Assembly: GCF_000255555.1 (NCBI RefSeq)
Contig: NZ_AGRW01000051.1
Coordinates: forward strand, 1 to 64,000
Origin: Treponema saccharophilum DSM 2985
GTDB taxonomy: Bacteria; Spirochaetota; Spirochaetia; Treponematales; Treponemataceae
DNA: 64,000 nucleotides
Direction of reading: 5' to 3'
In this document: positions 13,933-22,215 of the stretch, in pieces
Layout: each line of letters opens with the position of its first letter
How positions within the stretch are numbered: position 1 is the first letter of the stretch
Position numbers and translations under genes: made by a program
Notes under the pieces: model-generated
Seen by the model: the letters and a program-made list of their open reading frames with translations, nothing else
Told to the model about the DNA's origin: nothing
Database searches by the model: none

Positions 13933-15222
13933 ATGTCATACACATTGATTTCTATGGTTGGTACAGGAATGTACAAATCGGACAAGAATTTTGAGGGGTA
14001 TCTAGAAACCGATTACACTCTTGGTGAGGACATGCATTTCAAGTCTCGCCTTTTCATGCAGGCATTGATTGAATGCAAGTACAAAGAAATCGACCAGCTT
14101 ATTCTGCTCGGGACAGAAACTTCTTCCTGGGATGCGCTTGTTGACAAGGATAATGACGAGCAGGACGAAACGATTGAGCTGTGGAGCGATTTGTTCGACC
14201 AGTGCGAGTCAAAGGAAAGAGGCGTTTCTCCTGTTGGAGTGTCGAGAGAAAATCTTGATAAACTCGAAACATATCTTTCCGGGCGGTTCGGAATCAATGT
14301 CGTCATAAGAACCCACACACATAAAATCGACGGAGATGCAGTTGAGGAATTGTTCAGTTGTTATACAGACGTTACCTCGATTGTGAAAAAAGACAATGAC
14401 ATTCTTTTTGACATAACGCACGGTTTTCGTTCAATGCCCGTACTGCTGTATCAGTCGCTGCAGTATTCGCTTTCGCAGACAACAAACCGCTCTGTCGAAA
14501 TCGTATATGGCGAACTTGACATGCACGACAGGAAAAAGGGGTATGCCAGAAATTTGAGCAAATACTGGCATTATTCCGAACTTTCCATTGCGCTGAATGT
14601 GTTCAACACAAAACTCGACGGTTTCAAGTTGGCTGAGCTGATAAATCCGTATTGGTCTGCCGGCAGCAAGGCGATAAAGCGTTTCTCCGAGATTGTCCAG
14701 ACGAATTTTGCGCTTCAGATAGCGGATGTCGCCAAGCAGCTGAAGAATGCGCTTGCGCAGTGCAATGAAAATGTTCCTTCTTGGCTGATAAAAGAGGTCA
14801 ATCCTATCCTGAAAGAAGTTTGCGCGCTCGTGGATGAAAACTCAATGGCGAAAACTTTGTATAACTATTCAAAGTTTCTCTATGACCATCATCTGCACGT
14901 TCAGGCTGTCATCACTCTCCAAGTTGCCGTGGAGACGAGCATAGTGGAGAAATTCGGCACGGAGGCCAATATCGGTGACTACGAATGGTGGCAGAAAGAA
15001 GGAAAAGACCATCTTTACAATCTGAAAGGCGGTAGTTGGAAAGAACTTTGCAAGCCACTGACGAACATCGAGGTGTTCAGAAATCAGATTGCGCACGGTG
15101 GAGGAAAAAACAAAGAAGGCAACTTCCCAATGGCTGCGAATATCCCGAACATATACAAAAGCGGAATACGTGGAATCGAGAATCTTTTTGCAGCACTCGA
15201 AAATATGGAGCAAGAGGAATAG
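13933..15222 (+). CDS. csx1: Csx1/TM1812-family CARF-HEPN ribonuclease, 429 aa
   Basis: GGGAG upstream of ATG 13933. The N-terminal CARF domain starts TLISMVGTGMYKS and carries the hallmark DITHGFRSMP (D160, T162, H163, G164, R166) that binds cyclic oligoadenylate. A helical middle leads to a C-terminal HEPN domain with the ribonuclease motif R-x4-H: FRNQIAHGG, R383 and H388. So this is a Csx2/TM1812-type RNase that degrades RNA when Cas10 makes the messenger, giving dormancy or abortive infection. It closes the cas operon. The CARF protein at 2,713 shares the same domain but has Tyr in place of His in the motif, so the two may bind the messenger differently. Confidence 0.92.
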   Translation: MSYTLISMVGTGMYKSDKNFEGYLETDYTLGEDMHFKSRLFMQALIECKYKEIDQLILLGTETSSWDALVDKDNDEQDETIELWSDLFDQCESKERGVSPVGVSRENLDKLETYLSGRFGINVVIRTHTHKIDGDAVEELFSCYTDVTSIVKKDNDILFDITHGFRSMPVLLYQSLQYSLSQTTNRSVEIVYGELDMHDRKKGYARNLSKYWHYSELSIALNVFNTKLDGFKLAELINPYWSAGSKAIKRFSEIVQTNFALQIADVAKQLKNALAQCNENVPSWLIKEVNPILKEVCALVDENSMAKTLYNYSKFLYDHHLHVQAVITLQVAVETSIVEKFGTEANIGDYEWWQKEGKDHLYNLKGGSWKELCKPLTNIEVFRNQIAHGGGKNKEGNFPMAANIPNIYKSGIRGIENLFAALENMEQEE

Positions 15223-15296
15223 CCGTTCGTTCTTCTGAATCTTGTCAATTTTTTTCTACTAAGCACTTCCTTTTTAAGAGTAAAAAGGAGGCTAGT

Positions 15297-15785
15297 ATGA
15301 AGACATTGTTGTGCGCAGGCTGGAAGCAGAGTTCATGTGATGACGGTCCTGGAATCAGAAGCGTGTTTTTTCTTCAAGGCTGCAGCAGGCATTGTCCGGG
15401 GTGTCAGAATTCTTGCACTCATAATAAGGAGAACGGAATTGTAAAGACTGTTGATGAAATCACAAAGGAAATTGTCGCTAGGTGCAGAAACAGGAAGATA
15501 ACAATTTCTGGCGGGGAACCATTGGAGCAGTTTTCGTCTCTGATTGTGCTTCTTGGAAAATTGAAGGACGCCGGCTTCAATGTGTGCCTTTACACGGGCT
15601 GGGATTATTCAAAAGTTCCTCAAATAATTTTCAAGTATCTGGATTATCTCAAGTGTGGGCACTTCGACATCAACAAGATGAGCCCCGATTTGATGTATGT
15701 CGGTTCGACAAATCAGGAGATGTACAGAAACATCGGCGGTAGAATGGAAAAAATGAATTTAGTTTATAGTGAGGCTTGTGCGTAA
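15297..15785 (+). CDS. nrdG: Anaerobic ribonucleotide reductase activase-like radical SAM protein, 162 aa
   Basis: AAGGAGG precedes ATG 15297. The protein has the radical SAM cluster motif C-x3-C-x2-C (CSRHCPGC, residues ~30-37), the GGEPLEQ SAM-binding loop, and the length of NrdG, the enzyme that installs the glycyl radical on NrdD. SCDDGPGIRSVFFLQGC is the typical NrdG start. It is followed one base later by an NrdD-like gene, the normal pairing. What is odd is the place: directly behind the cas operon, 75 bases after csx1, in the same direction and in the same AT-rich codon style. No other NrdD/NrdG is in the window, so it may or may not be the cell's main copy. Confidence 0.88.
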   Translation: MKTLLCAGWKQSSCDDGPGIRSVFFLQGCSRHCPGCQNSCTHNKENGIVKTVDEITKEIVARCRNRKITISGGEPLEQFSSLIVLLGKLKDAGFNVCLYTGWDYSKVPQIIFKYLDYLKCGHFDINKMSPDLMYVGSTNQEMYRNIGGRMEKMNLVYSEACA

Positions 15786-15786
15786 A

Positions 15787-17421
15787 ATGAACAAACAATT
15801 GGCTAATTGTATTTCAAATGCTACCCAGTATGTTGTGAAAGTTGGAGAGGATACGATAAAAAATCACCTGCTGTCCGAGGTAATTCCCGAAAAAGCTGCG
15901 GAAAACCACAAAACAAGAGCAGTTCACATTCATGACTTTGAGTTCTATTCTATTTCTCACAATTGCATCGGGATAAAAACAAAAAGTCTTTTGGGTGATA
16001 CACACTATTCTTTTCTAAAGGCTCTCCGCGCACTTGGCAGGCAGATAGTTTGGCTTACGAATCTACAGTCTGGCGGTATCGGCTTTCTTGATTTTGATAA
16101 CGATATGGCGGAATATCTGGACGACATTTCCGACGAAGAGGCCGTAGATGGTCTAAGAGAGTTGTTCTTTGATTTGAACTCGTTCAGTCGTAAGGGGTGC
16201 GAAAAACCCTATGTCACTTTCAATTTTGGACTTGCTACATCTGAAAAGGGGAGAAGGTTCACCCGCCTTATTCTTGAGGCTTATTCAAAAGGCGACGAAC
16301 ATGGAAATCCGTTTGTTTTCCCAAATCTTGTATTCAAGCTAAAAAAGGAAATAAATTTTGACGCGAGTAGTCCGAATCACGACTTGTATCTAAAATCCTT
16401 GTCCGTAACATCGAAGAGAATGGTTCCTACTTACTTCAACTGTGATGCAGCTGGAAACTCAGACGCAAATCCTGATGGCATCGGAATTATGGGCTGCCGT
16501 ACCCGTGTCGTTGCGAATATGTACGGAGAAGAATCAGGTCTCAATCGTGGCAATGTCGCTTGCGTGACGGTCAATCTTGTTCAGTTGGCTTTTAGAAGCG
16601 GTGGCGACTTTTGTAAGTTCTATGAGTTTCTTGATGAGAAAATGCAAGATAGTCGTGAGCTTCTCATTCATCGTCTGAATTATCTTGCTGAACATGGTGA
16701 GTTTACAGAGATTCGTTCTCACAATCTTTATCAGAGTAGTGAAAAGCCTGTAATCGAAATGCTGAAAACCGGAACTCTGTCCATTGGGTTCATCGGTCTT
16801 TGGGACGCGATTTCGGTCATGCACAGTGTGGACTTCCATGACATTGGGGAGATGTACAAATATCGCGATGAAGCCTTTTCGATAATAAAAAGGATGCGTG
16901 AGACTGTGGATTCGTATCGCGACAACGACAAATTAAATTTTTCGCTTCTCGCATCGGCTGCTGAAGGTGTTTCCGGCACATTTGCGGAATACGATTCGTT
17001 GAATCTCGGGAAAAATTCTCCAGTTTGTCAAAAAGGCTATTACACGAATTCGTTCCATGTCCCGGTTTTTGTGGACACTGACTATACACAGAAAATTGAT
17101 TTTGAGGCTCCTTTTCATGCGTTATGCAACGGTGGGTGCATAACTTATGTCGAAATGGAGGAGATGCCCGGCAATAACGTGGAGGCAACGAGGGAAGTTG
17201 TTGAATATGCCCATGATTCTGGTTGCAACTACATTGGAATCAACTTTCCGTTGGACAACTGCAACGACTGCAGATTTATCGGACGCATCTCCGACAAGTG
17301 TCCAAAGTGCGGTTCATCGAATATCCGCCGCCTTAGACGTGTCTCCGGTTATCTTGCCGAAGAGAACCGATTTACGAACGGCAAACGCAAGGAAATGGAA
17401 TTGCGAAAAGCACATTTGTAG
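15787..17421 (+). CDS. nrdD: Class III (anaerobic) ribonucleoside triphosphate reductase, 544 aa
   Basis: NrdD makes dNTPs from NTPs using a glycyl radical. Family features are HIHDFEFYSISHNC (~res 39-52), PYVTFNFGLATSEKG, FVFPNLVFKLKKEIN, GIMGCRTRV, LNRGNVACVTVNLVQ, TLSIGFIGLWDAI and YYTNSFHVPVF. The C-terminus has the zinc site CNDC...CPKC, then RRVSGYLAEENRFTNGK, which contains the radical glycine in RVxGYL. It starts after an upstream in-frame ATG at 15,769 that lies in nrdG and is not used. The protein is shorter than usual because the N-terminal ATP-cone that gives allosteric dATP shut-off is missing, so its activity would not be feedback-inhibited in the usual way. It lies downstream of csx1 and ends before a bidirectional terminator. 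Confidence 0.9.
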   Translation: MNKQLANCISNATQYVVKVGEDTIKNHLLSEVIPEKAAENHKTRAVHIHDFEFYSISHNCIGIKTKSLLGDTHYSFLKALRALGRQIVWLTNLQSGGIGFLDFDNDMAEYLDDISDEEAVDGLRELFFDLNSFSRKGCEKPYVTFNFGLATSEKGRRFTRLILEAYSKGDEHGNPFVFPNLVFKLKKEINFDASSPNHDLYLKSLSVTSKRMVPTYFNCDAAGNSDANPDGIGIMGCRTRVVANMYGEESGLNRGNVACVTVNLVQLAFRSGGDFCKFYEFLDEKMQDSRELLIHRLNYLAEHGEFTEIRSHNLYQSSEKPVIEMLKTGTLSIGFIGLWDAISVMHSVDFHDIGEMYKYRDEAFSIIKRMRETVDSYRDNDKLNFSLLASAAEGVSGTFAEYDSLNLGKNSPVCQKGYYTNSFHVPVFVDTDYTQKIDFEAPFHALCNGGCITYVEMEEMPGNNVEATREVVEYAHDSGCNYIGINFPLDNCNDCRFIGRISDKCPKCGSSNIRRLRRVSGYLAEENRFTNGKRKEMELRKAHL

Positions 17422-17518
17422 TGTACAAAAATATAATAGGGGCATGGTAAAGTTCTTTTTAAAATAATCTAAAGAATGTTTGCGATTTTTTTAAGTGTTT
17501 ATTATAGGAAGATACCCT

Positions 17519-17577
17519 AAAAAATCGTCATACTGAAACAGCTTTTCTTGCGAAAAACGTCAGCATGACGATTTTTT
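17519..17577. terminator. Bidirectional terminator between nrdD and the PIN-like gene
   Basis: AAAAAATCGTCAT (17519-17531) pairs with ATGACGATTTTTT (17565-17577), so T-runs follow the stem on both strands. It serves the two convergent genes. The inner part (CATACTGAAA ... CAGCATGACG) resembles other palindromes of this window at 27,316 and 31,363. Confidence 0.75.
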
Positions 17578-17619
17578 TCTGGGTTAATCATCTATGCAAA
17601 AAAAATCCCGAGGAATGCA

Positions 17620-19452
17620 TCACTTTCGGGAATCGACGGCAAAGCAGAAAATCCGCCTCATCCATGTAAACAGTTCCGCAATCAGAAATGTTCCGCCCAG
17701 CGAAATCCAGTTAGAAAAGACGAATGACCAGTCAAGCTCGTCTTTTTTTATCGTCTTCAGCACGAATGCGAAAGCGAATACGACGGCGGCGGGAAGCGCC
17801 ATGTGCATGAGAAAAAAAACGAGGACTTTGTAGGCTGTCCTCCCGATTTTTTTCAGACATTCGAGGTATCTGTACGCTTTCTCGCCAAACTCGGTATATT
17901 TTGAGTTGTCCTGAATTTTCCTGTTCGCTTCATCTCTTTGTTTTTTCAGAAGGTTTATCACGTCTTGATTTTTTTGCCGCTCTATTTCGTTCGATTCGAG
18001 GATTTGGTTCGCGGTTTTGTCGTTCAGCTCCTCGGCCCAGTCAATTGTTTCCGATGTTATGTCCTCGGGCTTGGAAGAAAACTGCTTGAGCGCGGCAATT
18101 ACCTCGAATGTTTGTTCCTTAGTTAACGCCTTTTTCATGAAATCCGATTGCGCTTCCATGATTTTTTTCTTCTGCTCGTCTGCGACGATTCCTGCATAGA
18201 TTTTTTTGCTCCGAAGAACGATGTCCAAAGAGTGGAGGTCTGTTAGCCCGAACCCCTTGTTCAGGTGGAACCACAGCGCCGTCACCATGTACTCTGGTGT
18301 TGGAGAAAGACCTATCGCGTGGGTGATATTCGTTCTTTCCTTCGATTTTTTCAGGATTTCGTCGGTTCTCGTTAGGAATATGAATCCGGTCTTGTCGATT
18401 GCCTTCGTCGTAATTCCGTTTCGCAGCTCCTCTATTTTGTCGAGGAAATCGTCGGAGAAATTCAGGAAGGCAAAATTCTTGTTGATATAGTTCTCCTGTT
18501 CCTCCCTTTTTTCGATGTCGGTTTCGTCGATGCGCGTCACCCTGTTGGTCTCGTCGCAAAGAATTCCGTATTTCTTGAGCTTCGCGTAGAACAATCCCTG
18601 TTTTTCCAACACGTCGGAAACGTCCGTGCATTTATTTAGAATGAACGTCATTCCGTTCGACTGGGAGAATATGGTTTTATTGCACAGAATTTTCTTTGCT
18701 GCGGAGAAGAACCTGTTGACTTCCGTCCTCGTAACGGAAAAATACCGGAGGTGGATGCAGTTCTTTTTGGCGTTGACCTCCTTCACGAGTTCGAGGAATT
18801 CTTCAATAGATTTTTTGTATGCTTCTCCATTGATTCCGTTCATGTCGAACAGAATGTCGGTGTTCAGATATATCGTCAGCTCGTTGCTCCATGAGCTGAT
18901 TTCCGGTAAATCCATTGTAATTCCGCGGTAAATTATGCTTCCGTAATTCAAATCATCGATTAGTTCCTTGAGACTGGAATTCGAATTCTGGATTTTTATT
19001 ATATACGCCGATATAACTCGGTTGCTTTCCTTTTTCACTATCGTGCCGTTGAAATAGTTGATAAAATCATCCCTTATCGTAATAAAATCAGCACCGCAAC
19101 GGCTTGCGTATTTCAGGAAATCGTCAATCAACTCGTCGGTCGTGGTCTTGTAATCGTCAAGGACAAAAATGTCCTCGTCCTTAATTTTTCCCGCGTTCAT
19201 TGTGTACCATCCGCCTTTTCCGATATGGCAGTCGAATTTTTCCACGAGTACGTTTTTTATCACTGCGTTTGGAATGCAGAATCCGTAAAACGAATTGAAT
19301 TGGCTTGCGAAATCGTTTATCAGAAATGTTTTTTTCTTGAATTTCTGGACGTAGAATGTCGCGATAAAGCTTTTCAAGACGTCTTTCGTTGATTTCGCCG
19401 TGTTCGCTAAAACTCTGAACACAGAATATGCGGGCAATAGATTTCTGCTCAT
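17620..19452 (-). CDS. PIN-like ribonuclease with coiled coil and C-terminal membrane anchor, 610 aa
   Basis: GGAG precedes the start (minus strand, 19,452). The N-terminal ~110 residues look like a winged-helix unit. Near residue 190-260 IYLNTDILFDMNG (like the LDTNVLL of PIN domains) is followed by HLRYFSVTRTEVNRFFS with a candidate acidic E, and FIFLTRTDEILKKSK near 350 could supply a later Asp, so a PIN-like metal-dependent RNase fold is likely. Residues ~430-520 are a long Lys/Glu coiled coil (EIERQKNQDVINLLKKQRDEAN), and two hydrophobic helices close the protein (VLVFFLMHMALPAAVVFAFAFV and WISLGGTFLIAELFTWM). Such nuclease-plus-membrane layouts are typical of abortive-infection proteins. 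The protein family is not one I recognise by name. Confidence 0.6.
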   Translation of the reverse strand: MSRNLLPAYSVFRVLANTAKSTKDVLKSFIATFYVQKFKKKTFLINDFASQFNSFYGFCIPNAVIKNVLVEKFDCHIGKGGWYTMNAGKIKDEDIFVLDDYKTTTDELIDDFLKYASRCGADFITIRDDFINYFNGTIVKKESNRVISAYIIKIQNSNSSLKELIDDLNYGSIIYRGITMDLPEISSWSNELTIYLNTDILFDMNGINGEAYKKSIEEFLELVKEVNAKKNCIHLRYFSVTRTEVNRFFSAAKKILCNKTIFSQSNGMTFILNKCTDVSDVLEKQGLFYAKLKKYGILCDETNRVTRIDETDIEKREEQENYINKNFAFLNFSDDFLDKIEELRNGITTKAIDKTGFIFLTRTDEILKKSKERTNITHAIGLSPTPEYMVTALWFHLNKGFGLTDLHSLDIVLRSKKIYAGIVADEQKKKIMEAQSDFMKKALTKEQTFEVIAALKQFSSKPEDITSETIDWAEELNDKTANQILESNEIERQKNQDVINLLKKQRDEANRKIQDNSKYTEFGEKAYRYLECLKKIGRTAYKVLVFFLMHMALPAAVVFAFAFVLKTIKKDELDWSFVFSNWISLGGTFLIAELFTWMRRIFCFAVDSRK

Positions 19453-19603
19453 TTGGTCTCCTTTTTTTGTTTTTGTATGACCAAAATAATAAAATTTCGG
19501 CTATCCGAAAAATCAAAGCTGCCATTTCCGCCGGCATTTTACAATTTCTTTACAATTTCCCGTGCTGTTTCAGCTTTTCGCGTTTTTCTTTAAAATCGCG
19601 CTC

Positions 19604-20401
19604 ATGGTTTGCGTTTTTACTGGCGGGGACGCGCCGGAGCCGGATTTGTGCGCGGAGTTTTTTTCGCGTGCGGAAAAGCCGGTCGCGGCGATTGCGGCGG
19701 ATTCGGGGCTTGAGACGTTCGGGCGGTATCAGGATTTTTTCGGTTTTTTCGATTTGAAGGCGGCGATGGGGGATTGGGACAGCATTTCGGACACGGCTCT
19801 TCTGTCTTCCGTTTCCGGCGTGGTTGAGGAATTTCCGCGCGACAAGGATTTTACGGACACGGAGCTTGCCCTTTTTCGCGCCCGCTCCGTGGAATTCTCG
19901 CGCTTTGCGGACAAAATCGTCCTTGTCGGGGCGGGCGGCGGAAAGAGAATCGACCATCTTCTTGCGGTGTTCGACATTTTCTCCGACAAGTCCTTGCGCC
20001 CCGATGTGTGGATTTCCGGATTCCAGTTCCTTTACCTTCTTCCCGAGCATTCGTGGTGCGAGATTTTCGGGCTCGGGATTTCCGACGACGTTTCCGTTTT
20101 CAGGACGACGGCGTTCCGTTCCGGCGGGAAAATCGAGTCGTCGGGGCTTCAGTGGGAATCGGGGCTGTTCAGGCGCTCGGGCGTCCCGAGCATATCGAAC
20201 AGAATTTCCTCCGGGCATCTTGGGCGCAATCTTCCCGTGTCGGTACGCGCGGACGAGGGCGATTTCGTCCTCGTCGTTCCGAATTCTGCACGCGTTGCGT
20301 TCTCTCACGGCGAAAATCCGTCGGAGAGCGCGTTCAGCACCGCCGACAAAACTCCCGTGGAAGACGCGAACGCGACGGAAAGCGTGAACGCGAGCGAATA
20401 G
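19604..20401 (+). CDS. Thiamine pyrophosphokinase family protein, 265 aa
   Basis: The enzyme transfers pyrophosphate from ATP to thiamine to give thiamine diphosphate. ATG 19604 is chosen because MVCVFTGGDAPEPDL is the usual N-terminus (GG-x-x-P); the upstream ATG adds a hydrophobic tail without a ribosome site. AADSGLETFGRY, MGDWDSIS (the GDxDS metal motif) and FPRDKDFTDTELAL (K-D-x-T-D-x-E-x-A) are the family signature. GAGGGKRIDHLLAV provides the second conserved G-G-R-x-D-H. The C-terminus overlaps by 97 bases the convergent gene on the minus strand. This is the first GC-rich, chromosomal-type gene after the island. Confidence 0.85.
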   Translation: MVCVFTGGDAPEPDLCAEFFSRAEKPVAAIAADSGLETFGRYQDFFGFFDLKAAMGDWDSISDTALLSSVSGVVEEFPRDKDFTDTELALFRARSVEFSRFADKIVLVGAGGGKRIDHLLAVFDIFSDKSLRPDVWISGFQFLYLLPEHSWCEIFGLGISDDVSVFRTTAFRSGGKIESSGLQWESGLFRRSGVPSISNRISSGHLGRNLPVSVRADEGDFVLVVPNSARVAFSHGENPSESAFSTADKTPVEDANATESVNASE

Positions 20402-20946
20402 AAGACGAACAGCAGCTTGCGCTCCGTCGCGATGCAGATGATGCTTTCCAGAAAAGCGAATGCGCTCATGATGGCGAGCATTATCGCGTTTGCCGTCGCC
20501 AGCGAAAGTATGAGCTTCAGGTTCGAGTCGAGGAATTTCTGATGGTTCCCGATTATGAAGAACGTTATGAACGCGAGCAGCATGAGGAAAAGGAAGACGA
20601 CGGAACGCCTCGTGAGGCGCATGAACATCGGAATCTTGGACTGGAGGCTGGTGTCGAAGAACCGCTCCGCGAAAATCTCCAGCTCCGAAGGCTCGTCGTC
20701 ATCGAGCTTGAGCGCATCAATCTCGCTTCTGGTCATCAGCTCGAAGTCGTCGTCCGGCCCGCCGCCGTCGGCATTTTCGAGCGGCTCAAGCTCCTCGATT
20801 TCGCTTTCTTCCGTCTGCGGAAGGTTGTCTTTTCCGCGTCTGCGCAAATTCCATTCTCCCCGCCGTGATTGAATTGTCCCTTGGAAACGGCTATCATCAA
20901 AAACGGCTTGCCCTCGATTCGTCTCCGGAACTGTTTTCCGGAGCAT
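20305..20946 (-). CDS. Membrane protein with acidic N-terminus, 213 aa
   Basis: Start is ATG at 20946; TTG at 20973 would give 222 aa. The first 90 residues are charged and rich in D/E (GGGPDDDFELMTRSEIDAL). Three hydrophobic segments follow: SVVFLFLMLLAFITFFIIG, LILSLATANAIMLAIMSAFAF, and LLFVFYSLAFTLSVAFAS. It is convergent with the thiamine pyrophosphokinase gene and their 3' ends overlap. A TATAAT lies 5 bases before the ATG, which argues for a very short leader. No family is recognised. It could be a spirochaete-specific integral membrane protein. Confidence 0.7.
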   Translation of the reverse strand: MLRKTVPETNRGQAVFDDSRFQGTIQSRRGEWNLRRRGKDNLPQTEESEIEELEPLENADGGGPDDDFELMTRSEIDALKLDDDEPSELEIFAERFFDTSLQSKIPMFMRLTRRSVVFLFLMLLAFITFFIIGNHQKFLDSNLKLILSLATANAIMLAIMSAFAFLESIICIATERKLLFVFYSLAFTLSVAFASSTGVLSAVLNALSDGFSP

Positions 20947-21006
20947 GTCTATTATAGAAAAAGGGCGGTTCAATTGCCATGCCGGGGATGCCCGGGAGGA
21001 GTTTTT

Positions 21007-21384
21007 ATGAGCAGAAGGCTTTTCGGGATTCGCGGCGCGACCGGCGCGGAGAACTCGAAGGAATCGATTCAGAAAAACGTCGTCGAGATGTGCCTTTCGA
21101 TTTTCTCTTTGAACGGGATTTCCCCGGAAGATATCGTGTCGGTTCAGTTCACGCAGACGGGGGACCTTACCGCGATGAATCCGGCGGCGGCGCTCAGGCG
21201 CGGGCAGTCGGATTTCGACGTCTCGTCATGCGCGCTGTTCTGCAGCCAGGAGCCGGAAGTCGACGGCTCCCCCGAGAAGATGGTCAGGGTGCTTGTCACC
21301 TGCTACCTTGATGAAGGTGCGGAGCTCCATCACGTCTACATAAACGGCGGCGAACGCCTCCGCCCCGATTTTGCAAAAAAATAA
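21007..21384 (+). CDS. aroH: Monofunctional AroH-type chorismate mutase, 125 aa
   Basis: GGGAGGAG precedes ATG 21007. The enzyme rearranges chorismate to prephenate on the way to Phe and Tyr. The short trimeric AroH fold is marked by RGATGAENSKESI, TQTGDLTAMNPAAALRRG, ALFCSQEPEVDGSPEKMVRVLVT and HHVYINGGERLRPDF, all the family's conserved points (R7-type, E78-type in the Bacillus numbering). Length is normal. It is directly followed by the promoter of the tRNA pair and not part of a larger aro operon. Confidence 0.92.
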   Translation: MSRRLFGIRGATGAENSKESIQKNVVEMCLSIFSLNGISPEDIVSVQFTQTGDLTAMNPAAALRRGQSDFDVSSCALFCSQEPEVDGSPEKMVRVLVTCYLDEGAELHHVYINGGERLRPDFAKK

Positions 21385-21402
21385 TTTTTTTTGCAAAAAG
21401 CA

Positions 21403-21431
21403 TTGACATTTTTTGTTCTAAAATATATATT
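21403..21431 (+). promoter_or_regulatory. Promoter of the tRNA-Thr/tRNA-Tyr operon
   Basis: TTGACA at 21403-21408 and TATATT at 21426-21431 with 17 bases between, 39 bases before the tRNA-Thr start. The T-rich spacer and AT-rich -10 are typical of a strong stable-RNA promoter. Confidence 0.85.
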
Positions 21432-21469
21432 GTTTCTCGTTCCCGACGCTTGGTTGAGAACGAGAAAAC

Positions 21470-21542
21470 GCCGCCTTAGCTCAGTTGGTAGAGCACGTGA
21501 TTTGTAATCTCGGGGTCGTGGGTCCGAGTCCTACAGGCGGCT
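21470..21542 (+). tRNA. tRNA-Thr (anticodon TGT)
   Basis: A 73-nt cloverleaf. Acceptor GCCGCCT pairs with AGGCGGC, D arm GCTC...GAGC, anticodon loop TTTGTAA with TGT at positions 34-36, T arm GTGGG...CCTAC. The anticodon stem has one T-T mismatch. No CCA is encoded (discriminator T). It shares its promoter with tRNA-Tyr 5 bases downstream. Confidence 0.95.
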
Positions 21543-21547
21543 GATAC

Positions 21548-21629
21548 GGGGAGTTCGCATAGCGGCAATTGCGGCGGACTGTAAATCCGCTCCCTTTCGG
21601 GTTCGGGGGTCCGAGTCCCTCACTCCCCA
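21548..21629 (+). tRNA. tRNA-Tyr (anticodon GTA)
   Basis: An 82-nt class II tRNA with acceptor GGGGAGT/ACTCCCC and anticodon GTA in CTGTAAA. The long variable arm (GCTCCCTTTCGGGTTC) is typical for Tyr. No CCA is encoded. Confidence 0.95.
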
Positions 21630-21634
21630 TGAAA

Positions 21635-21677
21635 GAAAGGTCTTGAGATAATTGAAGGGTCTCAAGACCTTTTTTAT
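21635..21677 (+). terminator. Terminator of the tRNA operon
   Basis: GGTCTTGAGA pairs with TCTCAAGACC and is followed by a T run just after the tRNA-Tyr gene. Confidence 0.85.
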
Positions 21678-21720
21678 TTGCCCGGCGTTTGTCGGAAGAT
21701 TTTTTTGTATCGAGTAAAGA

Positions 21721-22215
21721 ATGTTTTACGACGACGGTCTTGTTTTTTCATGCAACAGATGCTCGGACTGCTGCCGGCTTTCTCCCGGCATGGTCTATCT
21801 TTCCTATTCCGACCTTGCGCGTCTGTGCGAGCGGTTCGGCGTGAGCGAGGGGCGCTTTGTGGAGACGTATTGCAGGTGGGTTCAGTATTATGACAACACG
21901 CAGGTTCTGTGCCTCAAGGAGCGGAAGAACTACGACTGCATCCTCTGGAACAAGGACTGCGGGTGCAGCGCATATGACAGCCGTCCCGTCCAGTGCTCGA
22001 CATATCCGTTCTGGTCGTGGATGCTCGAAAGCCGCGCCGAATGGGATTCCTGCGCCGCTGATTGTCCCGGAATAAATGCCGCGGGCGGCAGGGTGTGGAC
22101 AAAAGAAGAGATTGAGGCGCAGCGCGCGGCGTACGATGCGAGTGAGCCGATACACAGGAACGAGTACATGGAGAGGCTTGCCTCGAAGAAGGCGGAGAGC
22201 GGAAACAAATCATGA
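21721..22215 (+). CDS. YkgJ-family cysteine-cluster protein, 164 aa
   Basis: The protein begins FSCNRCSDCCRLSPGMVYLS, the YkgJ (UPF0153) signature C-x2-C-x2-CC that binds a metal or Fe-S cluster, and continues with C...YDSRPVQCSTYPFW, matching the family's RPxxCRxYPF-like motif. CILWNKDCGCSAY and CAADCPG supply more cysteines. The role is not established. The stop overlaps the start of the next short gene (ATGA), so it is in an operon with that gene and mltG. Confidence 0.9.
   Translation: MFYDDGLVFSCNRCSDCCRLSPGMVYLSYSDLARLCERFGVSEGRFVETYCRWVQYYDNTQVLCLKERKNYDCILWNKDCGCSAYDSRPVQCSTYPFWSWMLESRAEWDSCAADCPGINAAGGRVWTKEEIEAQRAAYDASEPIHRNEYMERLASKKAESGNKS

Noticed and set aside
15787-17421. nrdD gene as pyruvate formate-lyase or another glycyl-radical enzyme
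   Set aside because: The C-terminal CNDC...CPKC zinc site and NrdG pairing fit NrdD only.
21470-21629. tRNA pair as an integration site for the island
   Set aside because: It lies 2 kb inside GC-rich chromosomal DNA, away from the composition break, and no tRNA fragment repeat was seen near 19.5 kb.
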